DNA of 64,000 bases from Lachnospiraceae bacterium (GTDB lineage Bacteria > Bacillota > Clostridia > Lachnospirales > Lachnospiraceae): contig JAILNV010000016.1 of NCBI GenBank assembly GCA_024691125.1, positions 62,001 to 126,000 on the forward strand, written 5' to 3'. Both the position numbers and the translations under genes were made by a program. Within the stretch, counting starts at the first letter, position 1. Every line of letters begins with the position of its first letter. This document shows, one piece after another, positions 1 to 7,102 of the stretch. A model generated the notes under the pieces. That model saw only the letters and a list, made by a program, of their open reading frames with translations, searched no databases and was not told where the DNA came from.

Positions 1-542
1 GGTGCCGACTGAGGTTCCGGATCACCGAAAATGGGAGTGGTTACGGTATTAATGGGGCCCGGACCGAATACCGGATCCTCCTCAGGCTGTTCTGATGAGT
101 CGGAAAGAGCCGACATTGCCTGCTCGTATGATACCTCTTCCTCGGGCATGTCAAGATCACCGTCATAATCTTCTTCAATGATCTCTACTTCTTCGCCTTC
201 TTCAAGCTCTATGGGATTACCGTCTTCATCTACGTAAACCACTTCCTCGATGATTTCTTCCTCTTCGCCGTCGTAGTCTTCGTCGGATTCGACTTCCTCA
301 ACTATTTCTTCCACAACTTCTTCGTATTCTTCTTCAGGCTCGGCTTCCTGAACCGGTTCGGGTTCTGCCTGGGAGGCGTCATCCTCAAACTTGGCAAAAA
401 GATCGGAATAGTCATCGCTCTGCGTTGGAGATTCTTCTTCCTCCGCAGGAGCTGCCTGACCGGCTGCTGCAGCTTCCTCTTCAGGCATAAGCTCATTTAC
501 AGCCTGTGATAAATCCTCCTTAAAATCCTTGAAAAAACTCAT
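1..542 (-). CDS. Partial acidic protein, possible bactofilin-like (polymer-forming cytoskeletal) N-terminus
   Basis: Open reading frame running off the left edge; it is not in the supplied ORF track. The start ATG at 542 has a good ribosome binding site (GGAGG, spacing about 7). The first residues read MSFFKDFKEDLSQAVNELMP, followed by a very acidic Glu/Asp-rich, Pro-containing stretch for the rest of the visible 180 codons. From memory, this opening resembles Lachnospiraceae proteins annotated as polymer-forming cytoskeletal protein (bactofilin family), whose conserved beta-helical domain would lie beyond the edge and cannot be checked here. It follows the deacetylase gene by 38 bp on the same strand and is probably co-transcribed. 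A generic acidic cytoplasmic protein is the alternative. Confidence 0.5.
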   Translation of the reverse strand, partial: MSFFKDFKEDLSQAVNELMPEEEAAAAGQAAPAEEEESPTQSDDYSDLFAKFEDDASQAEPEPVQEAEPEEEYEEVVEEIVEEVESDEDYDGEEEEIIEEVVYVDEDGNPIELEEGEEVEIIEEDYDGDLDMPEEEVSYEQAMSALSDSSEQPEEDPVFGPGPINTVTTPIFGDPEPQSA

Positions 543-580
543 TTCACATCCTCCATTCTCTTATTTCGGGACGCCATCCC

Positions 581-1618
581 TTATTTTACATCTGGGTGTT
601 GTATAGGCTTCGTGTAATCGTCTATCGGAACGATTATATAGCCCTGAGCCTGTAATCCCTCTATTATTACAGGTAATGCTTCTACGGTTGTGGTCTTCTC
701 TTTCAGGTCATGGAACAATATCATAACCTCGTTCCTGTCTTCAGCGCTGTCAAGACCGTTTATACCGTCAAATACATTGTTGATTATCTGCTCCTTGGGA
801 AGTCTTACCGATTCCGCATCGCCGCTGTTTACATTCCAGTCGTAATAAACTATCCCACGCTTATCAAGTATATCTATAAATTCCTTCATGTCAATAGTGG
901 AAATATCATTCGAGCTTCCTCCCGGGAAACGGTATATATTAGGCGTATAACCCGTTATACTGTAAATCACATATTGAACATGATTAAGATCCGCCGTAAA
1001 AGAATCGGGTGACTCATATACCTCCGTATAAATGTGGGAAAAGGAATGCATTCCAAGCACATGTCCCTCACGCAGAATACGGTTATACTGTTCTTTATAT
1101 CCTTCGGCAAATCTTCCTATTACAAAGAAATTACCTTTTACATTATATTCATCAAGTATATCAAGTATTTTATCGGTATTCGGACTCGGACCGTCGTCAA
1201 ATGTAAGATATGCCCTCTTAACGGAGACCGTTGAATCTTTAACCGATTCGGAACTCTCCTCTGTTGTCTTCCTTAGCTCCTCAATCTCTTCCGAAACCAC
1301 AGGCCTGTTCTCACCGGAGGCTTCACTCGCATCGCCCTGAGCTTTATCCGACGCAGCGGCTTCCTCCTGCTCTGCAGCAAGATTTCTGTACGCCTCAAGC
1401 TGAAGCTGTGATATCAGAAGACTTTTGGCATCGCCGTCCATAACACTTTCCCTTGCGTTTCCGTTCGGATAGCAAAGTATCAGCGTAAGGATAACGGCAA
1501 TTACGAAAACGGCAATAAAACGTTTCCGCAATACTTTAACCCGATACACCATTCCTATTGTACCACAATCATCACCATTATTAAAAGTTTTTTTTTGTTT
1601 ACTTTTGTTTTTGCTCAT
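581..1618 (-). CDS. Membrane-anchored polysaccharide deacetylase (NodB domain, CE4)
   Basis: A 345-residue protein with a short basic N-terminus, one hydrophobic segment at about residues 30-50 and a charged Ser/Glu-rich linker to about 130, then a NodB homology domain. The catalytic and metal signatures of carbohydrate esterase family 4 are visible: TFDDGPS (catalytic Asp and metal Asp), HSFSH (the HSxxH metal histidines), RFPGGSSN (arginine motif) and a late FHD with the conserved His. It should deacetylate N-acetyl sugars, most likely peptidoglycan or another wall polymer, outside the membrane. Its start overlaps the end of the CPBP protease gene by 20 bp, so the two are probably translationally coupled. 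The substrate cannot be told from sequence. Confidence 0.88.
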   Translation of the reverse strand: MSKNKSKQKKTFNNGDDCGTIGMVYRVKVLRKRFIAVFVIAVILTLILCYPNGNARESVMDGDAKSLLISQLQLEAYRNLAAEQEEAAASDKAQGDASEASGENRPVVSEEIEELRKTTEESSESVKDSTVSVKRAYLTFDDGPSPNTDKILDILDEYNVKGNFFVIGRFAEGYKEQYNRILREGHVLGMHSFSHIYTEVYESPDSFTADLNHVQYVIYSITGYTPNIYRFPGGSSNDISTIDMKEFIDILDKRGIVYYDWNVNSGDAESVRLPKEQIINNVFDGINGLDSAEDRNEVMILFHDLKEKTTTVEALPVIIEGLQAQGYIIVPIDDYTKPIQHPDVK

Positions 1619-2513
1619 CTTTCTTCATATAATATATGAGTATGACGGCCGTAGCAAGGCATGGCAGACCGGCAACCACTCCTGCCGGAGTCGGTCCTAG
1701 CAGTAAATGTCCTCCCGATTTCGAAAAATATATTCCGATGGCGCTGAACCCGTTTATTGCCCCATGACCAATGACTGCCGGAATACAGGAGCCTGTTTTC
1801 AGAGTAACATAAGACAATAAAGTACCAATGGAAAAGCAAAACAAAACCATTGCCGCTATACCCGCAAACGGATAAAGGAAATAATCATATCCGTAATTAT
1901 GCCCCGCAACAATAAGGGGTGCATGCCACAGTCCCCAGATAACTCCCATAACTATCATCAGAGGTACGGACGACATCTTTTCTTTCAGTCCCTGGAGAAG
2001 ATATCCTCTCCAGCCCCACTCTTCTCCGAAACAGGTAACACAATTAAGAATCGGTGCTATGAGAATGCTTGTTATTGCCTGGGAAATTGCCTGAAGCCTC
2101 ATTCCCTCCGGTGTGATACCCGAAAGTCCCTGCTTTTCATATGTGTTTATTATATATTCCATTTCAGGGGAATAATCACCGGGGAAAATGATATAGTATA
2201 TAAAGCATCCGGCAAGCGTAAGGAGCACCGGTGCAAACCAGGCTATCAGATAATACTTATATCTGCCTTCCTTGACATTGAAGCTTATATTACTGTTTTT
2301 AAATTTCTCACCCGTAGCATATCTTGCCGCCAGTGCCGAAAGCGCCGGAAGAAACATCGCAAATGCGAGCCTCATGGATATTGAAGCAATTGAATACTGC
2401 GGATTATTCTTCAGAAATCTTATAACAAAAAAATACTCATATAAATAAGTGGAAACAAATACAAAGACAATATAAAGGATAACACCTTTCCCGTTTTCTT
2501 TTTCTTTATCCAT
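1599..2513 (-). CDS. CPBP family intramembrane metalloprotease
   Basis: A multi-pass membrane protein of the CAAX protease/bacteriocin-processing (CPBP, Abi) family. The signature motifs are present: EEWGWR (EExxxR), GLWHAPLI (second-motif His) and GHGAING (HxxxN), spread over about eight hydrophobic segments. The ORF-track start at 2621 is unlikely because it overlaps the -35 box of a good promoter. The first ATG inside the transcript gives MDKEKENGK at 2513, preceded by GGCGGGAG at a rather long distance (about 16 bp), so the exact start is uncertain. It is first in a three-gene minus-strand unit with the deacetylase and the acidic protein. Members of this family act in bacteriocin immunity, protein secretion or prenyl-protein processing; no substrate is evident. 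Confidence 0.85.
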   Translation of the reverse strand: MDKEKENGKGVILYIVFVFVSTYLYEYFFVIRFLKNNPQYSIASISMRLAFAMFLPALSALAARYATGEKFKNSNISFNVKEGRYKYYLIAWFAPVLLTLAGCFIYYIIFPGDYSPEMEYIINTYEKQGLSGITPEGMRLQAISQAITSILIAPILNCVTCFGEEWGWRGYLLQGLKEKMSSVPLMIVMGVIWGLWHAPLIVAGHNYGYDYFLYPFAGIAAMVLFCFSIGTLLSYVTLKTGSCIPAVIGHGAINGFSAIGIYFSKSGGHLLLGPTPAGVVAGLPCLATAVILIYYMKKDEQKQK

Positions 2514-2592
2514 GATATTTACGCTTAAGCTCCCGCCTTTTTCGATCCCGTGGACCGTCCTTATTATCTCCCCTTGAAAACAACCACTATAT

Positions 2593-2621
2593 ATATTACA
2601 ATATTTATGCCGTATATACAA
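2593..2621 (-). promoter_or_regulatory. Sigma-A-type promoter for the CPBP protease unit
   Basis: On the minus strand, TTGTAT (2616-2621), a 17-bp spacer and TAATAT (2593-2598). Transcription would start near 2586, about 70 nt before the chosen ATG. It is divergent from the CAP-protein promoter. The 310-bp gap 2514-2823 holds these two promoters and two leaders and no gene. Confidence 0.5.
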
Positions 2622-2726
2622 GAACTAGTTATTAACTAAAATTCACGGAGAAAGGTTCTTTTTTTCATCAAATCGCTCCAACATGTCACTTATTAATTTT
2701 TTTGTGATTTTTTCAACATAATCCTA

Positions 2727-2755
2727 TTGATTTTTTTTTTAAGTTATGAGATAAT
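2727..2755 (+). promoter_or_regulatory. Sigma-A-type promoter for the CAP-domain protein
   Basis: TTGATT (2727-2732), a 17-bp T/A-rich spacer and GATAAT (2750-2755). The predicted leader of about 60 nt can form either GCAAAG/CTTTGC (2762-2778) or GGATCTT/AAGATCC (2769-2810), which share GGATC; the second pairing ends directly before the AAAGGAGG ribosome binding site. Confidence 0.55.
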
Positions 2756-2823
2756 ATCTATGCAAAGTGGATCTTTGCGTGTAATTAGTGTGTTATAGGG
2801 TGTAAGATCCAAAGGAGGATATC

Positions 2824-3390
2824 ATGAAGAAAAAATCTCTTATAGGGATCATAGCAGGGGTAGTGCTTGTTCCCGTTGTGGCATGTGCAATCTTGTTGAA
2901 TTTCAAGGGTGTGGGTATCGGCGACAGTTCTGCTAAGCGTGATTTGGCTGAAATTGACAGTCAGACTACTTTCAGCATTGATGATGAAGCTATCGCTCTT
3001 GCCGCTTCTTCTGATTCAGACCAGGGCTTACGCAACATGGCTCTTGATGCTCTTGACGGTATCAATGCAGAGAGAGCTGCCAACGGACTGAAAGCCTTAA
3101 AGTGGGATGGTAACCTCGAAGCTGCATCCAGCGTTCGTGCTCAGGAATGTGAGATTTCATTCTCTCACACAAGACCGAATGGCAAGCCTTGGTATACCGT
3201 AAACAGTAAGGTTCAGGGTGGCGAGAATCTGGCATATGGGTTTGACAGCGCAGGTGAAGCGGTTGATGCATGGATGAACAGTCCTACGCATGCTGAGAAT
3301 ATCTTATGGCCTGAATTCACCAAATGTTCAATTTCCATCTATGCCGCAGATGACGGAACTTATTATTGGGCACAGGAATTCGGTTATTAA
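2824..3390 (+). CDS. Secreted or lipid-anchored CAP-domain (SCP/PR1-like) protein
   Basis: A 188-residue protein beginning with a basic tip and a hydrophobic signal region. VVAC at residues 18-21 could be a lipobox, but the hydrophobic run continues past it, so an uncleaved anchor is also possible. Residues about 70-188 form a CAP/SCP domain of the bacterial YkwD type, with the family landmarks FSHTRPNGK (first His), GGENLAYG (Glu) and SPTHAENIL (second His), ending in WAQEFGY. Family members are extracellular and often of unknown molecular role. The start is set by AAAGGAGG, 6 bp from the ATG. It is a single-gene unit with its own promoter and a strong terminator, convergent with the end of the flagellar operon. 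Confidence 0.88.
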   Translation: MKKKSLIGIIAGVVLVPVVACAILLNFKGVGIGDSSAKRDLAEIDSQTTFSIDDEAIALAASSDSDQGLRNMALDALDGINAERAANGLKALKWDGNLEAASSVRAQECEISFSHTRPNGKPWYTVNSKVQGGENLAYGFDSAGEAVDAWMNSPTHAENILWPEFTKCSISIYAADDGTYYWAQEFGY

Positions 3391-3403
3391 GCCGGAATAC
3401 CTC

Positions 3404-3436
3404 AAAAAGAGACAGGTTTTAACCTGTCTCTTTTTT
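3404..3436. terminator. Bidirectional rho-independent terminator
   Basis: Near-perfect inverted repeat AAAGAGACAGG-TTTTAA-CCTGTCTCTTT, followed by seven T on the plus strand and five T on the minus strand. It lies between the convergent CAP gene and degV and probably ends both the CAP transcript and the whole flagellar/chemotaxis operon. Confidence 0.9.
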
Positions 3437-3443
3437 TATATTC

Positions 3444-4313
3444 CTATAGCTTTACTCTTTTGCTGATACCCACTCCCATGGCATTGGGACCTGTATGCGT
3501 AGATACCGAACAGGACAGTTCATCATAATAAACCTCAATATCCGGAAATGCTTCCTTAACGACCGAGCACCAGTTTCCCGCATCCATTTTGTTTATAAAG
3601 GATCCGGCAGTGCCTATTATAAGATCATCATGGCTTATACCGGCAAACCTTGTATTAAGCTCATTCTCAAGCTCTTCTATAATACGTCCGGCTGCCTTCT
3701 TTATTCCTCTTACCGCAGTTCTTACATCGAAAGCTTCTCCCGTAGTCCTGAGTATCGGCTTAATTCCGAGAACATTACCTACTGTTGCTGCCGTTGCATT
3801 CACACGCCCCGTTCTTTTAAGATAATTGAGATCTTCAACAGCAAGATAAACAACCGAATCATATGCAGTCTTTTCAAGTACGTTCTTTATCTCCGCTACG
3901 TTTTTCCCCGCTTCAGCCAAAAGAAGCGCATCCATGACAGACTGACGCTGTGTTACCGAAATCCGGTGGTTATCCGCTATCATAACTTTACCGTCATAAT
4001 CCTCGGCAAATGTCTTTGCATTCTGCGTTGAGCTGCTGAGTCCTGAAGACATCGGAATATACACTATCTCATCATATCCCGATTCGAGTATTTCGTCCCA
4101 CATATCAATGATATTCCCGGGCGAAGGCTGAGATGTCGATACTACCGCATCCGATGCAAGTATCTCAAAAAAACGTTCCTGCGTAAGATTCATATCTTCT
4201 ATGTATTCCCGGTCGTTGATTATCACGGGCATAGGCATACAGAATATCCCCAGTTCCTTTGCTTCATCTAACGAAATACCGCTGTTTGTATCGGTCATGA
4301 CCGCTACTTTCAT
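3444..4313 (-). CDS. DegV family fatty-acid-binding protein (distal copy)
   Basis: About 290 residues with the DegV fold: N-terminal MKVAVMTDTNSG, the acyl-binding TSQPSPG loop near residue 60 and a SSGLSSS motif near 90. DegV/FakB proteins bind fatty acids and can present them to a FakA kinase, although no FakA is nearby. The ORF-track start at 4397 is rejected because GAGGAG lies correctly before the ATG at 4313 and the family N-terminus begins there. It is the last gene of the long minus-strand operon, 67 bp after its paralogue, and is followed by the bidirectional terminator. The ligand and any link to motility are unknown. Confidence 0.85.
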   Translation of the reverse strand: MKVAVMTDTNSGISLDEAKELGIFCMPMPVIINDREYIEDMNLTQERFFEILASDAVVSTSQPSPGNIIDMWDEILESGYDEIVYIPMSSGLSSSTQNAKTFAEDYDGKVMIADNHRISVTQRQSVMDALLLAEAGKNVAEIKNVLEKTAYDSVVYLAVEDLNYLKRTGRVNATAATVGNVLGIKPILRTTGEAFDVRTAVRGIKKAAGRIIEELENELNTRFAGISHDDLIIGTAGSFINKMDAGNWCSVVKEAFPDIEVYYDELSCSVSTHTGPNAMGVGISKRVKL

Positions 4314-4380
4314 ATTTTTCTCCTCGTATAATATGTATTGCCCCCTCGGATCGAAACCTTTGATCGATCCTGCCGGTTCA

Positions 4381-5268
4381 TCAGTTCGTACGTTCATCTC
4401 CCCAGAAGAATACAGCTACAAGTCCCGGGCCTGTATGAGCTCCGATCGTGGTTCCTATATAATTAAGCTCTACCTTCCCTTTTACTCCGGGCAGCTTCTC
4501 CTCCATAAGACTGATAACTGCAAGCGCGTCCTCACGGCATCCCGCATGATTTACAAAAACCTTGCCCTGGTACTGTGCTCCTCCCTCGGCATGGAGCAGC
4601 ATCTGTTCAACACAGGCTTCCATTACCTTCTTTTTGGTCCTTATCTTGTATCTTGGGATAAGCTTTCCCTCATCATTTACATTAAGCAGCGGACATATGT
4701 TAAGCATATTTCCGAAGAATCCCGAAACCTTGCTCACTCTCCCCCCTCTTACAAGGTATGTAAGATCGCCTGTATAAAACCAGTGGTGAACCTTCAGTCT
4801 GTTTTTCATTACAAAATCAGCAAGCTCGTCAATCGTTTTACCTTCATCTCTTAAATCCGCAAGCTTATCCATAAAAAGCCCGTATCCTCCGCTTGCTGCA
4901 AGAGAATCGATAACTATGATCTTTCTGTCGGGATATTTCGCAAGCATATCGTCTCTGGCAATATTGGCAGAATTGATGGTTCCAGAAATCCCGCTTGAAA
5001 GGCACAGATGGATTATATCCTTTCCGTTCGAAAGATACTTATCAAAGTGGGTAATATATTCCTCTACATTAAGCTGGGAAGTCTTTGTTTCCTCTCCTTC
5101 AGCCATCCTTCTGTAGAATTCATCAAAGCTCATCGAATGACCCAGATCGTCCAGATACATTTTGCCGCCTATATAGAAATGAAAGCAGCAGTAAGCAATA
5201 TTTCTCCTTTTAAAATATTCTTCCGGCATATCTGCGGTCGAGCAGCAGCTTAATACATAATCTCCCAT
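4381..5268 (-). CDS. DegV family fatty-acid-binding protein (proximal copy)
   Basis: A 295-residue DegV-family protein, clearly paralogous to the next gene but not a recent duplicate. It begins VLSCCSTADMP and carries KTSQLNVEEY (the Thr-Ser acyl-site loop) and LSSGISGT. The start at 5268 has AAAGGGGAT 6-8 bp upstream. It lies 33 bp after the MltG-like gene on the same strand, so it belongs to the tail of the flagellar operon. Family knowledge suggests a fatty-acid carrier; the cellular role here is inferred only from fold. Confidence 0.85.
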   Translation of the reverse strand: MGDYVLSCCSTADMPEEYFKRRNIAYCCFHFYIGGKMYLDDLGHSMSFDEFYRRMAEGEETKTSQLNVEEYITHFDKYLSNGKDIIHLCLSSGISGTINSANIARDDMLAKYPDRKIIVIDSLAASGGYGLFMDKLADLRDEGKTIDELADFVMKNRLKVHHWFYTGDLTYLVRGGRVSKVSGFFGNMLNICPLLNVNDEGKLIPRYKIRTKKKVMEACVEQMLLHAEGGAQYQGKVFVNHAGCREDALAVISLMEEKLPGVKGKVELNYIGTTIGAHTGPGLVAVFFWGDERTN

Positions 5269-5301
5269 TTAATGATCCCCTTTCCGTTACTGCAGACTTG
5301 T

Positions 5302-6054
5302 CTACCTGCTCCTTGTGATTATCTTTGCTATTTCTTCATATCCGGCACCTGCCGGTATCTTAAATACTCCGTTCTGTATCCGCTTGTCATAGCCGTTTTT
5401 GCATAAATAATCGTCGAAATCCGCTGCATTATCCACTAAACCGCTCTTCTGCAGCAGTCCGGCCACTCCCGGCGAAGAAGCTCCCTTTGAAATCTCGAGA
5501 GTATATGTTTCCGTGCTTTTTGTATCTTCCTTTGCTTCTTCCTCTGCTTCTTGCTTTACTTCTTGCTGTACTTCTTCTTTTACTTCTTCCTTTGCTTCCT
5601 CTTTTACTTCTGCTTTTGCTTCTTCTTTTTCTTCTTCCTTTGTTTCTTCTTTTGCCTCTTCATTATCCGAAGATGATGAAGCATTCATTCCCATAGCTGC
5701 AAGCCTGTCTTCATTTTCATATGGATCTGCTTTATCCGCAGCGTTCTGATTTTCTGTATCTTCCTTTACTTCTTCCGTCTCAGTCGTTTTTGAACCGGTT
5801 GTATCTGAAGGAACAGTTACCTTTTCGGTTTGCTCAACCGGATCGGGATTCAACTGTACAACAGGAGTCGGAGTACTGTCGGCAGATGGTCTTACCAGCA
5901 CTGAATCTTCTTCCACCATTCCCAGCTCCGCCGCTCTGAGTTTCACCTCTTCATCTGTCATGGTCTTACGGCTGTATGACATGGCTATGCCCATAAGCAC
6001 CGCTGATATGAACAGCCCGCAGCCGAATCCTCTTAAATAACTCTTTAGCTGCAT
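5302..6054 (-). CDS. Membrane-anchored protein with MltG/YceG-like N-domain and Lys/Glu-rich linker
   Basis: 250 residues: one transmembrane segment at about residues 8-27, a long low-complexity linker of EEA/KEE-type repeats (about 80-175) that is probably an extended charged helix or spacer, and a C-terminal domain of about 65 residues (from TYTLEISKGASSPG) that looks like the LysM-like N-terminal part of endolytic transglycosylase MltG/YceG. The MltG catalytic domain is absent, so it is not expected to cut peptidoglycan but may bind wall material. Start supported by GAGAGGTAGG. It is 6 bp downstream of the SwrB-like gene, between flagellar genes and the DegV pair. Confidence 0.65.
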   Translation of the reverse strand: MQLKSYLRGFGCGLFISAVLMGIAMSYSRKTMTDEEVKLRAAELGMVEEDSVLVRPSADSTPTPVVQLNPDPVEQTEKVTVPSDTTGSKTTETEEVKEDTENQNAADKADPYENEDRLAAMGMNASSSSDNEEAKEETKEEEKEEAKAEVKEEAKEEVKEEVQQEVKQEAEEEAKEDTKSTETYTLEISKGASSPGVAGLLQKSGLVDNAADFDDYLCKNGYDKRIQNGVFKIPAGAGYEEIAKIITRSR

Positions 6055-6060
6055 TTATTC

Positions 6061-6732
6061 CTACCTCTCAAACAGATCCAACACAAGGTTGACCTCACCT
6101 ACTCCAAGATTAAGCTCCTTGGCTATCTCCACAGCAGTCCGTCCACTCTTATGAAGCTCTATTATCTTACGGTTATTGTTATCAGGCTCCAGATCGGCCA
6201 CAGTTGCAGCCTCTACTCTGTCTATCCTGCTGTTGTCAAATGCCTCGAATTCATCACTGAAACTGTCCATAGAACCTTCCTGTTGCCGTGCTGTCTGCTG
6301 TACCGCCTGTTCCGCTGCTGATTTTCCTGCATCCTCTACCTCTTTTGCCGCAGCCTCGGCCTTGCGCACGGTATTCTTCAGATCCGTCTGCTTGTCGGTC
6401 AACATATCATAAAGGAACATTACCTCTTTATGGCTCTTGTTTATCTCGTCCATGATCGTATTCGAGTATTCACTCACGGCCATGATCTTCTCATTGGAGA
6501 TTTTTTCAAGACCTCTCTCAGCCTTCTCCATGGCATACTCGATAGAACTGTCGGCAGCCTCCTTAACCTTAAGGTTCATACTGTCCAGTTCCCTCTCGGT
6601 AATCCGTCTGACCTGATTTTTCAACGTTTCTTCGTCATAAATCTGTTCATCCTGTTCCTTGTCCTTTATCAGAAAACTCAGACAAAAAATAATCACTCCG
6701 ACTATAAGGAGTGTTATTTCCATAGGGGTCAT
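6061..6732 (-). CDS. SwrB-like flagellar accessory protein (DUF6115)
   Basis: 223 residues: an N-terminal transmembrane helix (ITLLIVGVIIFCLSFLI), a long predicted coiled coil (about 40-140), a variable linker and a C-terminal helix-turn-helix-like module containing SGRTAVEIAKELNLGVGEV. This architecture matches B. subtilis YlxL/SwrB, which sits just after sigD at the end of the fla/che operon and promotes basal body completion and full sigma-D activity. Here it also lies downstream of sigD, separated by two genes. The identification rests on architecture and position; sequence similarity could not be scored. Confidence 0.6.
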   Translation of the reverse strand: MTPMEITLLIVGVIIFCLSFLIKDKEQDEQIYDEETLKNQVRRITERELDSMNLKVKEAADSSIEYAMEKAERGLEKISNEKIMAVSEYSNTIMDEINKSHKEVMFLYDMLTDKQTDLKNTVRKAEAAAKEVEDAGKSAAEQAVQQTARQQEGSMDSFSDEFEAFDNSRIDRVEAATVADLEPDNNNRKIIELHKSGRTAVEIAKELNLGVGEVNLVLDLFER

Positions 6733-6769
6733 ATTCCTTCTCCTACTCTGTTATTCTTTGAAACAATCA

Positions 6770-7081
6770 TTATATCTTCAGATCAAAGCCTGATGAAGCC
6801 GACTTAACCCGTACTACTCCATCCTTTTCTTTTGCCTTCTTATCCTTACGTCTTATATCAAAATACTCGTTCTTACCCTTCTCCTTAGCATCATGACGGG
6901 TGTCTGTTCCGTCACTTTGTGAAGTGGTCTGAACGGTATATGCCTCCTCATCCCGTTTTACATCCATCTGGTTCTGTACATTTGCATTGTCAAGCGCTGC
7001 TTTATTATCCTCGTTGTGCCTTAAGCCGGCTATATCCTGCGTTCTGGATATAACAGCGTTCATTTCGATAGGACTTATCAT
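6770..7081 (-). CDS. Unknown 103-residue flagellar-operon protein
   Basis: A small, hydrophilic, Lys/Asp-rich protein without membrane segments. It opens with MISPIEMNAVISRTQDI and ends in a basic region (KDKKAKEKDG) plus KSASSGFDLKI. I do not recognise a family. The reading frame sits neatly between fapA (21 bp upstream) and the SwrB-like gene (37 bp downstream), supporting a real gene. Its position between sigD-proximal motility genes suggests a motility role, but nothing in the sequence shows the mechanism. Confidence 0.6.
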   Translation of the reverse strand: MISPIEMNAVISRTQDIAGLRHNEDNKAALDNANVQNQMDVKRDEEAYTVQTTSQSDGTDTRHDAKEKGKNEYFDIRRKDKKAKEKDGVVRVKSASSGFDLKI

Positions 7082-7102
7082 ATGTACTCTCTCCTGTATA
7101 CG

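Noticed and set aside
302-496. 64-aa ORF 302..496 in the ORF track, labelled minus
   Set aside because: Its basic, Arg/Pro-rich composition is an out-of-frame shadow of the acidic Glu-rich frame that starts at 542 with a good ribosome binding site.
2761-2823. c-di-GMP riboswitch upstream of the CAP protein
   Set aside because: The leader is only about 60 nt, too short for a GEMM aptamer, and no conserved riboswitch core was recognised.
5487-5749. Plus-strand Leu- and Ser-rich ORFs opposite the MltG-like gene
   Set aside because: Antisense reading of the Lys/Glu repeat linker; composition is explained by the repeat and there is no start signal.
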